A stretch of DNA of 64,000 nt, from NCBI RefSeq assembly GCF_042100115.1, contig NC_091276.1, forward strand, positions 1,798,001 through 1,862,000. The letters run 5' to 3'. The position numbers and the translations under genes were made by a program. Shown piece after piece: positions 11,098 to 22,145 of the stretch (position 1 is its first letter; each line of letters opens with the position of its first letter). This DNA is from Alternaria dauci (lineage: Eukaryota > Ascomycota > Dothideomycetes > Pleosporales > Pleosporaceae). The notes under the pieces were generated by a model that was not told where the DNA came from, searched no databases, and saw only the letters and a program-made list of their open reading frames with translations.

Positions 11098-14000
11098 ATG
11101 GTAGGCAAGAAGGTATGGAGCTGCACACACTGCACAGTGACCAGAGACTAATACGAGTTTAGGAAGTCGCGAAGCCCCGAGCTGCCCCGCGCGGGGCCGT
11201 GAAGGCGAATGCTGCGAGCGCTGCGCCCGCCGTAAAGAAAGTTGACGGCGATATGGATGCAGATGCTGGCGGCGCCAACTCGCAGCCAACAGCGGGTGAC
11301 GACGCGACCGACCTCAACCCCGGGGCCTCAACGTCGGCCGACGCGACACGAAAGCGGCGAGCGCCGCTTACTCACGCCAAAGACGAGTTCGCCGCCCTCC
11401 TCGAGCCGTTCTACTATGGAAAGAGTCTGACGGACCCGATCAATACTGCGCGCGACAAATGGAATCTGCTGCCCGCGTTTTTGAAGACCAAGGGTCTCGT
11501 CAAGCAGCACGTCGATTCGTACAACCACTTTGTCGATGTGGAACTCAAGAAAATCATCAAGGCCAACCGCTTCGTCCGCAGCGATTTCGACCCCAAGTTC
11601 CTCCTCGAGTACACCGACATTCGCGTCCTTTCCCCAAATCGACAGGAGGAAGATGACCTCGAACACCACCGCAGTACCATCACACCCAACGAGTGTCGGT
11701 TGCGCGACATGACATATGCTGCGCCCATAGTCGTCGACATTATATATACCCGCGGCAACGCCAAGGTCAAGCGGACGGGCATCAAGATTGGGCGCATGCC
11801 CATCATGTTGAAGAGCAACAAGTGTGTGCTCGCAGGGAAGAATGATCGCGAAATGGCAGTCATGGAGGAGTGCCCGCTAGACCCAGGAGGCTACTTCATT
11901 ACTCGAGGGCAAGAGAAGGTCATCTTGGTTCAAGAGCAGCTGAACAAGAACCGAGTCATTGTCGAGAGCGCAAAGGGCATCATGCAAGCCAGCGTAACGA
12001 GTTCCACGCACGAGAGGCGAACCAAGACGTACGTGATTCAGAAAAAGGGCCTCATGTACCTCCGGCACAACACGCTCTCCGAAGAGATTCCGATTGTGTT
12101 CGTGATGAAGGCACTGGGTGCGCACTCTGACAAGGAGATCCTGCTCATGATAGCTGGCGAGGACAGCGCGTATCAGGACAACTTTGCCATTAACTTCGAG
12201 GCGTGCGCAAGGGAGCAGATCCACACCCAGGAACGAGCGCTTGAGTACATCGGCCATCGCGTACGACTGGTGAAGAAGCCGCTTGGTACCTCGCGCAGCC
12301 GAAACTACCACCTCGAGGCCATTGAGTGTTTATCCAACGTGGTGCTTCCTCACGTCCCAGTCGAAGGCACAAACTACCGACCAAAGGCCCTCTACGTTGC
12401 CCTCATGGCGCGTAGAGTTCTGATGGCCATGCAAGATCCAAAACTAGTAGACGATCGTGACTACGTCGGAAACAAGCGTCTCGAACTGTCTGGTCAAATG
12501 TTGTCGCTTCTCTTCGAGGATCACTTTAAGCGTTTTAACCACGACTTCAAGCTGAGCATCGACAAGGTTCTCAAGAAGCCGGTCCGAGCGCAAGAGTTTG
12601 ACGCCTTCTCCCACTTCAGTGTACACAAGAACCACATCACCATGGGTGTCGAGCGTGCCATTGCGACCGGAAACTGGAGTTTGAAGCGTTTCAAGATGGA
12701 GAGAGCTGGCGTTACCCACGTCTTGAGCAGATTGAGTTATATCGCTGCGCTAGGTATGATGACGAGAATCAGTTCACAGTTCGAGAAGACGCGTAAAGTG
12801 TCTGGCCCTCGTGCGCTGCAGCCATCGCAATTTGGTATGCTTTGCACATCAGATACACCAGAAGGAGAAGCCTGCGGTCTTGTCAAGAACTTGGCGCTGA
12901 TGACACATATCACAACTGAGGATGATGATGATCCAGTGCGAAAGATTGTCTTCATGCTAGGCGCTGAAGATATCTGTTCACAAACAGGAGAAGAAATTCA
13001 TGCCGAGGGCGTGTACAGTGTGTGTCTCAACGGTACACCTATCGCCGTCACTGATACACCAAAGCGATTCCTTAACAGCTTCCGGAAACTCAGGCGGATG
13101 GGTCGCATCTCCGAGTTTACCAGCATCCACATTGACCACGACCACTGCGAAGTCCACATCGCCACGGACGAAGGGCGAATTTGCCGCCCAATGATTATTG
13201 TCGAAAACCAACGCTCGAAAGTTACGTCGCGGTACCTGAAGGCCCTTCGCAAGGGCACAATGGAGTTTGAAGACTTCTTGCACAGAGGTCTGGTTGAGTA
13301 TCTCGATACAAACGAAGAGAATGACACGAACATTGCTTTGAAGGAAGCCGATATCAACCAACACACCACACATCTCGAAATTGAACCCTTTACCATCCTA
13401 GGTGCCGTTGCCGGTCTTATCCCATATCCTCATCACAATCAATCCCCTCGTAACACCTACCAATGCGCTATGGGTAAGCAAGCTATTGGCGCGATTGCCT
13501 ACAACCAGTTCAACAGGATAGATACGCTGCTCTATCTTATGGTCTACCCTCAACAGCCCATGGTCAAGACGCGCACCATTGAGCTCACCAAATACGACAA
13601 ACTGCCTGCTGGCCAAAACGCAACTGTCGCAGTCATGTCCTATTCCGGATACGATATCGAGGATGCGCTCATTCTAAACAAGGCCTCTTGCGACCGCGGC
13701 TTCGGACGCTGTCAGGTGCTGAAGAAGCACGTCACGCCTCTCAAGACGTATGCCAACGGCACCTCTGATCGTATCAATGCCGGCGCTCTGGACGTGGACA
13801 ATGCCAGCCACCAAGCCATCGGACAAGACGGTATCGCTCAAGTTGGTGCCCGCATTGAAGCTGGCGATGCTTACCTCCTGAAATCCATCCCCCAAGATAC
13901 CGCCGGACCCGCAACAAACGTTTACAAGGACAAGCCCGACAAGTACAAATTGCCCGACTGCAGCTACATTGACAAGGCATGCATTACCGAGAATGAAGCA

Positions 14001-14839
14001 GGAACCACACTCATCAAGCTCCTCATGCGACAAACCCGTCGCCCAGAACTCGGCGACAAGTTCTCTTCGCGCCACGGCCAAAAAGGTACAACAGGTCTCA
14101 TTGTTCAGCAAGAAGACATGCCCTTCAACGACCAAGGCATCTGTCCCGACATCATCATGAACCCCCACGGTTTCCCCTCGCGTATGACGGTCGGAAAGAT
14201 GATGGAACTGCTCTCTGGCAAAGCCGGCGTGCTCAACGGTACCCTCGAATACGGAACCGCGTTCGGTGGCTCCACAGTGGAAGACATGTCACAGATCCTC
14301 GTGGAAAAGGGCTTCTCATACACTGGCAAAGACTACCTGACGAGTGGAATCACGGGAGAAGCACACCAGTTCTATACCTTCTTTGGCCCAATCTACTACC
14401 AGAAACTCAAGCATATGGTGCAGGATAAGATGCACTCGCGTGCTCGGGGTCCGCGCGCCATCTTGACGCGACAGCCTACCGAAGGTCGTGCGAGGGACGG
14501 TGGGCTGCGTCTGGGTGAGATGGAACGTGATTGCTTGATTGCATATGGCGCTTCTCAGCTGCTGCTTGAGCGGTTGATGATCAGTTCGGATGCGCACAAT
14601 GTTGATGTGTGCGAGAAGTGTAAGTCCTGTCCATGGCTTCGATCGATGCGGAATGTTTTACTGACGATGCAACAGGTGGTCAAATGGGCTACAGCGGCTA
14701 CTGTAAACTCTGCGAGAGCGAAAAGGCAGTCCGCAAAATTACTATGCCTTATGCTGCTAAGCTGTTGATCCAGGAACTGGGCAGCATGAACGTCAAGGTA
14801 ACGATTGGACTGGAGGATGAATTCCCTAGAGATGCTTAG
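11098..14839 (+). CDS. RPC2: DNA-directed RNA polymerase III subunit RPC2 (second largest)
   Basis: This is the second-largest catalytic subunit of RNA polymerase III, which transcribes tRNA, 5S rRNA and U6. Exons 11098-11112, 11163-14619 and 14676-14839 give 1211 residues. Exon 1 codes only Met-Val-Gly-Lys-Lys. Signatures that place it in the Pol III branch rather than RPB2 or RPA135 include [31 protein letters not shown] and FHH-free [20 protein letters not shown]. The catalytic/hybrid-binding region is intact ([27 protein letters not shown] and the anchor region with EYGTAFGG). The C-terminal zinc clamp CEKC-(10)-CKLC is formed across the last intron, whose splicing rebuilds the second Cys. 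The Ala/Asp-rich N-terminal 65 residues are a fungal extension. Confidence 0.97.
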
Positions 14840-15090
14840 ACGGAGACACGATCGATGCATGTTTGGCGCTGGACTGGGCTGGGCTGGGCTTGTGTGCATA
14901 GCGTGGCGTTTGTCGTGATTGTTCTATTTCCAGTGTACATAATTATGGAAACTTTTCATGTCATACATGTAGTATGCTTCAGGCTATACTGTTCCATTCC
15001 AAACCCAGGCCACTCAAAGCCATGTAGCCGGCAAGAGGAATATGTGTACCGTGAAGTCCATATCACCATACACCACCATGTCGTCGTCAA

Positions 15091-15555
15091 TCATAAGCAC
15101 GATGCATCCTTTCTCTTTGACCGCCGGCACCATGATCTCAACCGTATCGCCGTCGCCGGGGTCATCGAATCCCGCGGGTATCTGCCGAGAGCCACCATCA
15201 TTGACAGAATGGCGATTGGTTCTAGATCCCGGGCTACAACCAGCCAAATCTCCATAGGTATCCTATCCAAGGGTGGTGGCAGGACCAAGGCTGGTCTCGC
15301 CGCCGTCGCACTCGGTGCCCCGCGTACAATGCTAAGGTACGTGTTTGCCGTAAGCGGTGGTACGATTCTGTGCTGCTCCAGGGTAGGGTAGATGGCCAGA
15401 GCGAGGTTCATGAGATTGCCACTGCCCGCATACTCGTAAATCATAAGCAACAATTCGGCGGGGAGGAGATTGAATAAATTGTCGCAGGGGTTGTCGTGGA
15501 AAGACGGCTTGCGCGGCGGCGGAGGCGGTGGGGGCGGACCAGCAGGCGCAGACAT
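15091..15555 (-). CDS. small F-box-like protein with two related motifs
   Basis: This is a single-exon reading frame of 154 residues. A proline run (PPPPPPP) near the N-terminus is followed by two F-box-like segments. The first (about residues 30-70) contains LLPAELLLMIYEYAGSG. The second (about 95-130) contains LDRIPMEIWLVVARDLEP. Each continues into a similar second helix (LALAIYPTLEQ and MMVALGRYPRDS), so it looks like an internal duplication. F-box motifs recruit Skp1 in SCF ubiquitin ligases, but no substrate domain is present, so the function is unknown. The start lies only 60 bp beyond the stop of the neighbouring minus-strand gene. A 59-nt intron-like segment (GTTGTA...GGCAG, about 15188-15246) could give an alternative C-terminus, and I cannot decide between the two. 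Confidence 0.6.
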   Translation of the reverse strand: MSAPAGPPPPPPPPRKPSFHDNPCDNLFNLLPAELLLMIYEYAGSGNLMNLALAIYPTLEQHRIVPPLTANTYLSIVRGAPSATAARPALVLPPPLDRIPMEIWLVVARDLEPIAILSMMVALGRYPRDSMTPATAIRLRSWCRRSKRKDASCL

Positions 15556-15615
15556 GTTGGCGTGCAGGAGTGCAGATGGCGAAGGTAGAAGTAGCCGGTG
15601 GTTAAGACTGTTTGC

Positions 15616-16454
15616 TCAATCGGTGTGCGGTTTGCTGGGGGCTTCGCAAGCGACGGACAGCAGCCAACGGTAGATGTAGCTAGAGAGGAACCAGGCTCCT
15701 ACAGCGACTGCGGTAATGTATATGGCGACGGGAGCGAGCGACTGCGGGAAGACGTTGAATATAAAGGGATCGAGTACTGCGACTGTTAGATGGTGTGCGG
15801 CGTGTTCACGCGAGCAAACGTACTGAGATCCGCATCGACTGGAGGCGGGTAGTCCGTCAATGTGCGATTGGTCGAGTAGTAGGATGCTGCAGCCTGGAGG
15901 CGCAGGAACAGCATCGACTCTGGGGCTGCAGGCGGTGTTTGCTTGGTAGTGATGTCGTCGTCGTCGTCGTCTTCGTCGGCTAGGTGGCGTCGAAACCCTG
16001 AGTTATACTGTGCCAGCGAAGAGGTCAATTCGGGCGTGTCGAATATTTGGTTGACAGAATAAGTGTCGAGCCAGAAATCAGTGGGTTGCTGGGCATGTCA
16101 GTACAGGCAAACACGTGCGCATGTCTCCACGCGACATGCGGCGGGAAGGCGCATTGGACTCACAGTTGCCGGCCAGCAGATGCGCACTTCGTACCTGGCG
16201 TCGTCTTGCAGGCCGCGAAGCAGATACCACGACTCGAGACCTCGGGGCAGCGACTCAGTGGGAAACCGTACGGGCACCCGTATCGGGAGGATGGTGAGGT
16301 CAGGCGACAAGTAGCTTAGACCTAAGCCATGCAAGCTGGGGCGGGCATTGGAGAGAGTCACAGGGCTGGGCCCGAGGAATATCGTCTTCTCGACGTTGGC
16401 ATTCACCATCCAGAGCTGTGTGACGATGCAGAGCAGCACGGCAGAGAGGCGCAT
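15616..16454 (-). CDS. PGA1-like ER membrane protein, probable GPI-mannosyltransferase II cofactor
   Basis: Reading on the minus strand, exons 16454-16164, 16088-15824 and 15782-15616 give 240 residues. A signal peptide (MRLSAVLLCIVTQLWMVNA) is followed by a luminal domain with FLGPSPVTLS, LPRGLESWYLLRGL, YEVRICWPATQP and FDTPELTSSLAQY. An acidic Asp run comes next. One transmembrane helix lies near the C-terminus (VAIYITAVAVGAWFLSSYIY). This layout and the GLESWYLL/YEVRICW motifs fit, by memory of the family, Pga1, the ER partner of the second GPI mannosyltransferase Gpi18. The ascription is moderate and the architecture is certain. The last intron is only 41 nt. The gene is divergent from alpha-tubulin and head-to-tail with the F-box-like gene. 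Confidence 0.75.
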
Positions 16455-16822
16455 GTTTGGCGAAGGGCACGTGGGGATGGGGAGGAAGTTTGCAGGAAGC
16501 AGTTCATGGCAGCTCAGGTCGGCCAGAGCAGTAGCATTGGAATCGACGTGCGCCGGGCAGATGGCAGATGGCCGATGGCAGAGTCGTCGGGAGTAGTGAA
16601 TGATGTGCGCAGTGGCCAGGCAGCGGCGTTGGACGTGTGTTGCTTAGCGCCCTTGTCCGCGCTAGGCCGCGCCTGCACAGTCTAAAAGTTCGATTCCGCA
16701 GACAACACCAGCACCTCTCCCCCACTGCTCCACTCGCACCGACAGCAGCTCCTCAACCTCGCCCAGCCATCCCCGAGACCGCATTCCGATAGCCAAATTA
16801 CTACCTCTGCTTCTAATCCACC
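16455..16822. other. divergent promoter, PGA1-like / alpha-tubulin
   Basis: 368 bp shared between two divergently transcribed genes. The half next to tubulin is pyrimidine-rich (C/CT runs around 16700-16820), a common feature of strongly expressed fungal promoters. No other feature is seen. Confidence 0.5.
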
Positions 16823-18566
16823 ATGAGAGAAGTCATCAGTCTGAACGGTATGTCGCCCGGCACGCCCATGCGCGCCCTGACCGCCCTGGGCGGGACATCC
16901 CTGACTATTTGTTGATACTGACTTTGACGCGTCTAGTCGGCCAGGCCGGTTGCCAGATTGCAAACTCTTGCTGGGAGGTGAGTACGCGACGGGGACACGC
17001 TCTGCTTCTTCTGCCTGTCCTGCCTCTGCCTCTGCGCTGCTCTGCACGGCAAAACAGGGGGCGGCGGGTACCTCACCGCCAGTGCGCGATTATGCTGACT
17101 TGCCATCGCAGCTCTACTGCCTCGAGCACGGCATCCAGCCCGATGGTTTCCTCACCGAGGAGCGCAAGGCCCTGAACGACGACCACGGCTTCAGCACCTT
17201 CTTCTCCGAGACTGGTATGCACACTGCCCATTGCCGTCCCCAGGCGCCCTTTGCGGATACTAATGCTAACGCTGCCCAGGCCAGGGCAAGTATGTCCCCC
17301 GTACCATCTACGCCGATCTTGAGCCCAATGTCGTCGACGAGGTCCGCACCGGCCCTTACCGTTCCCTCTTCCACCCCGAGCAGATGATCACCGGCAAGGA
17401 GGATGCCTCGAACAACTACGCCCGTGGTCACTACACCGTCGGCAAGGAGCTCATTGACCAGGTCCTCGACAAGGTCCGCCGCGTCGCCGACAACTGCTCT
17501 GGTCTGCAGGGTTTCCTCGTCTTCCACTCCTTTGGTGGAGGAACTGGCTCTGGTTTCGGTGCCCTGTTGATGGAGCGTCTGTCCGTCGACTACGGCAAGA
17601 AGTGCAAGCTCGAGTTCTGTGTCTACCCAGCGCCCCAGGTTGCCACATCCGTGGTTGAGCCGTACAACTCCATCCTCACCACCCACACCACCCTCGAGCA
17701 CTCCGACTGCTCCTTCATGGTCGACAACGAGGCCATCTACGACATTTGCCGAAGGAACCTCGGCATTGAGCGCCCCAACTACGAGAACCTCAACCGTCTC
17801 ATTGCCCAGGGTAAGCTCTCAACTTTTTTTTGCTTAGAAATGCACTCTGCTCACATGATTCAGTCGTCTCATCCATCACCGCCTCGCTCCGATTCGACGG
17901 CTCCCTCAACGTCGACCTGAACGAGTTCCAGACCAACTTGGTCCCATACCCCCGTATCCACTTCCCTCTCGTCGCCTATGCTCCCGTCATCTCCGCCGCC
18001 AAGGCCGCACACGAGGCCAACTCGGTCATGGAGATCACCAACGCCTGCTTCGAGCCCAACAACCAGATGGTCAAGTGCGATCCTCGCAACGGAAAGTACA
18101 TGGCTACCTGCCTGCTCTACCGTGGTGACGTTGTCCCCAAGGACACCCACGCTGCCATTGCCCAGGTCAAGACCAAGCGCACCGTTCAGTTCGTCGACTG
18201 GTGCCCGACTGGCTTCAAGGTTGGTATCTGCTACCAGCCACCTCAGATGGTCCCCAACGGCGACCTCGCCGCCGTCAACCGCGCCGTCTGCATGCTGTCC
18301 AATACCACGGCCATCAGCGAGGCCTGGTCTGCTCTCTCGCACAAGTTCGACCTCATGTACAGCAAGCGTGCCTTCGTCCACTGGTACGTTGGTGAGGGCA
18401 TGGAGGAGGGTGAATTCTCCGAAGCGAGAGAAGATCTCGCAGCGCTGGAGCGCGATTACGAGGCAAGCAATCCTATCTATTGTATTGAAATTGTATCGCT
18501 AACATTTTGTAGGAGGTGGCCGCTGACAGCCTTGGCGACGACGAGGGTGTTGAGGCAGAGTACTAA
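16823..18566 (+). CDS. TUB1: alpha-tubulin
   Basis: This is alpha-tubulin, the microtubule subunit that pairs with beta-tubulin and holds non-exchangeable GTP. Exons 16823-16847, 16937-16977, 17112-17214, 17280-17810, 17864-18462 and 18513-18566 give 450 residues, the standard length. Diagnostic sequences are [20 protein letters not shown], the GTP-binding loop GGGTGSG and the Glu-containing catalytic loop region near [16 protein letters not shown]. The C-terminus is acidic and ends in EAEY with a terminal Tyr, so it could be detyrosinated. The last intron (18463-18512) begins with GC rather than GT (GAG|gcaagc...gtag|GAG). It must be removed to restore the conserved DYEEVAADS. Five introns clustered toward the 5' end are typical of filamentous fungal tubulins. 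Confidence 0.98.
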
Positions 18567-18887
18567 ACGGCTTGTTACTGTGCTCTGTAGCGTGATTAGG
18601 AGCAGTACGGCTCTGCAATGTTGATTGGAATGTTTCTTGTTCGAAGCCTCGCTCTTGAAGAGACACCTGGTTGACAATGGCAAGCCACGGCGTTTACAAG
18701 GAGAGCGGCTAGCGCATCTTCTCCATACATGAAGCGATTTGGGATCAATTGTCCTCTTTCTATGTTACTACTACCTTTAGTAATGCCAATAAATTGTCGA
18801 CTGGCACCTTCATATGATTGTCTGGCAGAGTGGATACATGGTGATTGACATGAAATCGTCGCAAAGACTGTCTTGCTATGATCCAAC
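18567..18887. other. convergent 3' region, alpha-tubulin / CTF4
   Basis: 321 bp between two convergent genes. It presumably holds both polyadenylation regions and is relatively AT-rich around 18770-18800. No gene is seen. Confidence 0.5.
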
Positions 18888-21698
18888 CTAAAACTCTTCC
18901 TCGTCATCCTCTCGCGCCAAAGCCTTCTTCTCAGCCAACTCTCTAATCTTGTCCCCAAGCACTTCGCGCCCATATCTACTCGCCACTTTACCCGCGAGAT
19001 CCAGCATCTTGCCATTCGCATCCCTCATCAGACTCACAATCTCCAAAGCCTTCATACCATGGTCCTCACCCGCCAGACATTCCAAGCCGAGTAACTGGAG
19101 CAGCGCACGATCAATTGCCACTTCCAGCGTGGTCAGCGCAGATTTCTGAGATGCCGTGGGACGCGTGTGCAGCAGTGTGGAAGAAAGCTGTGAATGCAGC
19201 GTCGAAGCAAGAATAAAGGTTTGTTCGTGGTCCTGCTGCTTCTCCTCGTTGCTCTGTGGCTTATCGTCGTCCTCTTCATCTTCCATGTCGCTCTCCTCGC
19301 CTCTTCTGTTCTTCTTGCTCTTGGCCTTGTCAACCACACTTGTGAGTGGTATCTCGAAGCCGAATTCGGAGAGATGCGGGACGGGAGCTGAAGGGTATTG
19401 TTCTCGACCTTTGATGATCATGCAGTGAAATTTCGCGCCTGTACCATCAGAAGCTGTGGGGGATGAGGCAACGCCGACGGGCCAGTATGATTCTTCTTTG
19501 CCACCACCAGCACGTCGCGAGAGGAGTTTTGTATCGAGCATGGGGACCCAGCGGGCTTGGCCGGTACTTCTCCAGCCGAGAAGGGTCAGCAAGACGCCTT
19601 CAGAATCATAGATATATGGGTCGCCTTCTGCGGAGAAGAAAACCGAGGTCAGCGTTGTGCCGGGGGGTAGGGCGAGGATATCAGAGTCCTGGTATACTAT
19701 GTCGTGCTTGATGTTCTCGATGGTGTAGAGGAGTTGTGTGCTGAGGTCGTTTTGGATGGGCCCGTTTCCAATGGTGAGGATGTAATCGCGCCACGCCGCA
19801 CAGGTAACTGCTGGCGAGCTCTTTTGCCTGTAGACGCGTACTGGTAGACCGAAGAGAGAGTATATGCGCACGTAATTCGCTGACGTAGTCACACAGACGT
19901 AGGAGTCTGATAACGCAATCGCAGTGACAGACTCCCCAGTTGGAAGATTCGTCCGCCACTCGGTTCTTGTTGTCCAAGTCTCATGCGGCCGGTAGTATAT
20001 CATCGCAGGGTTGCCGTCACCAGTGCTGTTGGGCTGGCAGGCAAACAATGTACCATTCTCGTTTAGGCAAGATTTGTCGTATAGGAAGATGTCGGTGAAG
20101 TGGAAGTTGCGGAAAGTGTGCTCGTCATAGAACTTGACACTCACTGTATGGTGTTTCCCCTCCTGTTCCACAGTCTCGACGTAGCCAGTCAAAGAACAGC
20201 AGAGTAACCGGCGGTTTCCACGCCAAGGTGTGCTGCCTGGCTGAAAGGGTTCGTGGACTTGAGGACGGAACAGGGCGGAGCTGTATGCGCGGCGTTTGGA
20301 GGCTGGTTCTGCGCCTCTGGTAAGATGTCCGTTTGGACGCTTCTTCGCGGCCGTGACCGTGGGGGCGTATCCAGCACCATCGTCGTCAATGACAAAATCC
20401 TCCATCTCTTCATCCCCGTCTACTTGGGCTTCGTCATCTTGGAATTCGGGGCCCAAGATATCCTCTAGAGAATCCGGTGTCCCACTCCTCTGCCTCGGCC
20501 GTCCAGGAAGGGTCTGTACATTGCCATTTGTGAGCTTCGCTGGTTGTGGAACACCGGCTCGTCCTTCTGAAGGGTCGTGAAAGAAAGGCGCGGAAACGGT
20601 AGGTTTTTGTAGTAGGGGAAGGTGTTCGTCGGGTACGAGGTCGGTATGGATGAAGAGTTCGCCTTCATTGTTGGTGTATGAGAGAATATTCTCTGTTGGA
20701 TGCCATGCCATGGCCAGGATAGTAGCTTTGACATCGTCGAACTTTTTGAGTTGCTTCTGTGTCTTGGTATCCCAGAGGCATAGGCTCAGGTCGCTCGAGG
20801 TAGTCGCCAACAAGGCTCCGTTGGGTGACCATGCCGCCGCTGTGATATCAGCTGTGTGCCCCGTTTTGAACACTCGCTGTCTCTCCCAGTCGATCGTCGA
20901 CATGACCTGTATTTGACGCATAGCGGTGGGTGTCGCGAACGCTCGTCCATCTGGATGCCAGAGGACCTTGGAACTCGTCTCTGCATCTGCCTCTAGGCTC
21001 TTGATCATGCCTTCCACCTTGTTGACCATCTCAGGCTCATCGCCGTCCAGCTTATACATGTAGAGGTGACCATCGGTGCAGGAAACGGCGAGTTGGGTTC
21101 CGGTCTTGTCAAAGGAAACATGCTTTACGGCTCGTGGCTGTTCGCGCAGTGTCTTCATGCTCTTGTCTTTGGTGTTGACGAGGTTGACGACGAGTTCGCT
21201 GTGGCTGTTAGCGACGGAGTCGTATAGGTGGAGCCATGTACATACTCGCTCGCAACGGCAATCCAGTTCCCATCCGGACTGAGAGCAACGTCGCGTACCG
21301 GCAACGTAGTTCTGACGAGAATCTCTTCAAACTTTCCATTCTCAAGCGAGAACCTGCTCACTGTGCCGTCCTCTGAGCCTGTAATGAAGTAACCATTCTA
21401 CGCGGAGAATCAGTGTATTGTCTCAACCCCAACGATGCAATGCAACATACACCAGCAACCACAGCCGTGTTGTTCTCCTGGCATTCGTCCACAGTGACGG
21501 GCTCATCGTCGGACCCAGTAGTGAAGATGCGGCAGTAGTTGTCGACTCCGGCCGTGACGAGTTTCTTTCCGTTTGGTGTGTATGCGAGGTAGGTTGCGCC
21601 GGGGGCATCTAACGACTTCAATTAGCATGACATGTCCAGACGATGAATCGGGTTCGCTTACGAGCCTGTCGAGCACGTAAGCGCTGTGTCGTAGCCAT
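18888..21698 (-). CDS. CTF4: CTF4/AND-1 replication hub protein (Mcl1/SepB)
   Basis: This is the trimeric adaptor that links the CMG helicase to DNA polymerase alpha at replication forks and supports sister-chromatid cohesion. Minus-strand exons 21698-21662, 21608-21451, 21397-21246 and 21198-18888 give 885 residues. The N-terminal WD40 propeller (about 1-330) shows PGATYLAYTPNGKKLVTAG, ITGSEDGTVSRFS and WSPNGALLATTSSDLSLCLWD. An acidic linker follows. The SepB/Ctf4 second propeller (about 430-730) contains FDGM-free but typical runs such as YYRPHETWTTRTEWRTNLPTG and GWRSTGQARWVPMLDTKLL. A C-terminal helical part ends in DDEEEF. No HMG box is present, as expected for fungi. The three short 5' exons were placed by continuity of the propeller blades. 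Confidence 0.94.
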
Positions 21699-22145
21699 TG
21701 TGGTATGCAGTGATGGTTGCTGCTCACCGCGTTTGGTTCGACGCGACCGCGTAAAGTGGGTGAGGCTAGCGCGCTTTCAAGGCGCATCCCCGCCGTGCTC
21801 CATCATCTCTACCAACACCAGTTCCGCCAAGGCCTATGATACACTACCCGCCACAGGAAAATGCCTTTCTCTGATACGCCGATACTCCACACAGGCAACT
21901 ACAAGGGGCGTTAAACTTCACCTTACATGGCGATACCCTACCCAGGCAGCTACAGGGGATCTCGGGAGTATTCAATTTTCCCGTGTATGGCTTCTCCGCT
22001 CCCACACTAAAAATGCACCCCATACCCAAATATGCCTAAGGGCGCTCATTAGTCAGTACGCCGCCTCTACCCGTGAAAAGTTCCTGGGCCTGGTAAACCT
22101 CGCAGTCATCTCATCTTGGATTTTTCTCTGGAGAAAGCAAACGCA
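21699..22145. promoter_or_regulatory. divergent promoter CTF4 / MFS with an embedded repeat element
   Basis: 447 bp between divergent start codons at 21698 (minus) and 22146 (plus). More than a quarter of it is copy 1 of the inverted-repeat element described separately (about 21850-21992), so that element lies within about 150 bp of both genes. Confidence 0.55.
21850..21992 (-). mobile_element. MITE-like inverted-repeat element, copy 1 (degenerate)
   Basis: Read on the minus strand this begins with a terminal segment GCCATACACGGGAAAATTGA (from about 21991) that matches the terminal repeat of copy 2 at 26796. Two internal units follow, each starting TGTAGYTGCCTG and continuing with GGTATCGCCATGTAAGGTGA-like sequence. 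The units align with copy 2's CCTAGGTAGAGTATCGC block. The opposite end is poorly preserved, so the left boundary is approximate. It has no coding capacity. It is a non-autonomous repeat by structure, and the superfamily is not determined. Confidence 0.6.

Noticed and set aside
14873..14892. GGGCT tandem run after RPC2
   Set aside because: Only three to four units, too short to be more than chance or simple slippage.
15014..15247. Alternative frame overlapping the F-box-like gene's 3' end
   Set aside because: It is reachable only with an unproven 59-nt intron. The uninterrupted frame keeps the second F-box-like motif, so it was kept as the main model.
16685..16700. T-loop-like string GTTCGATTCC suggesting a tRNA
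   Set aside because: No matching D-arm, anticodon arm or acceptor stem on either strand. I found no credible tRNA in the window.
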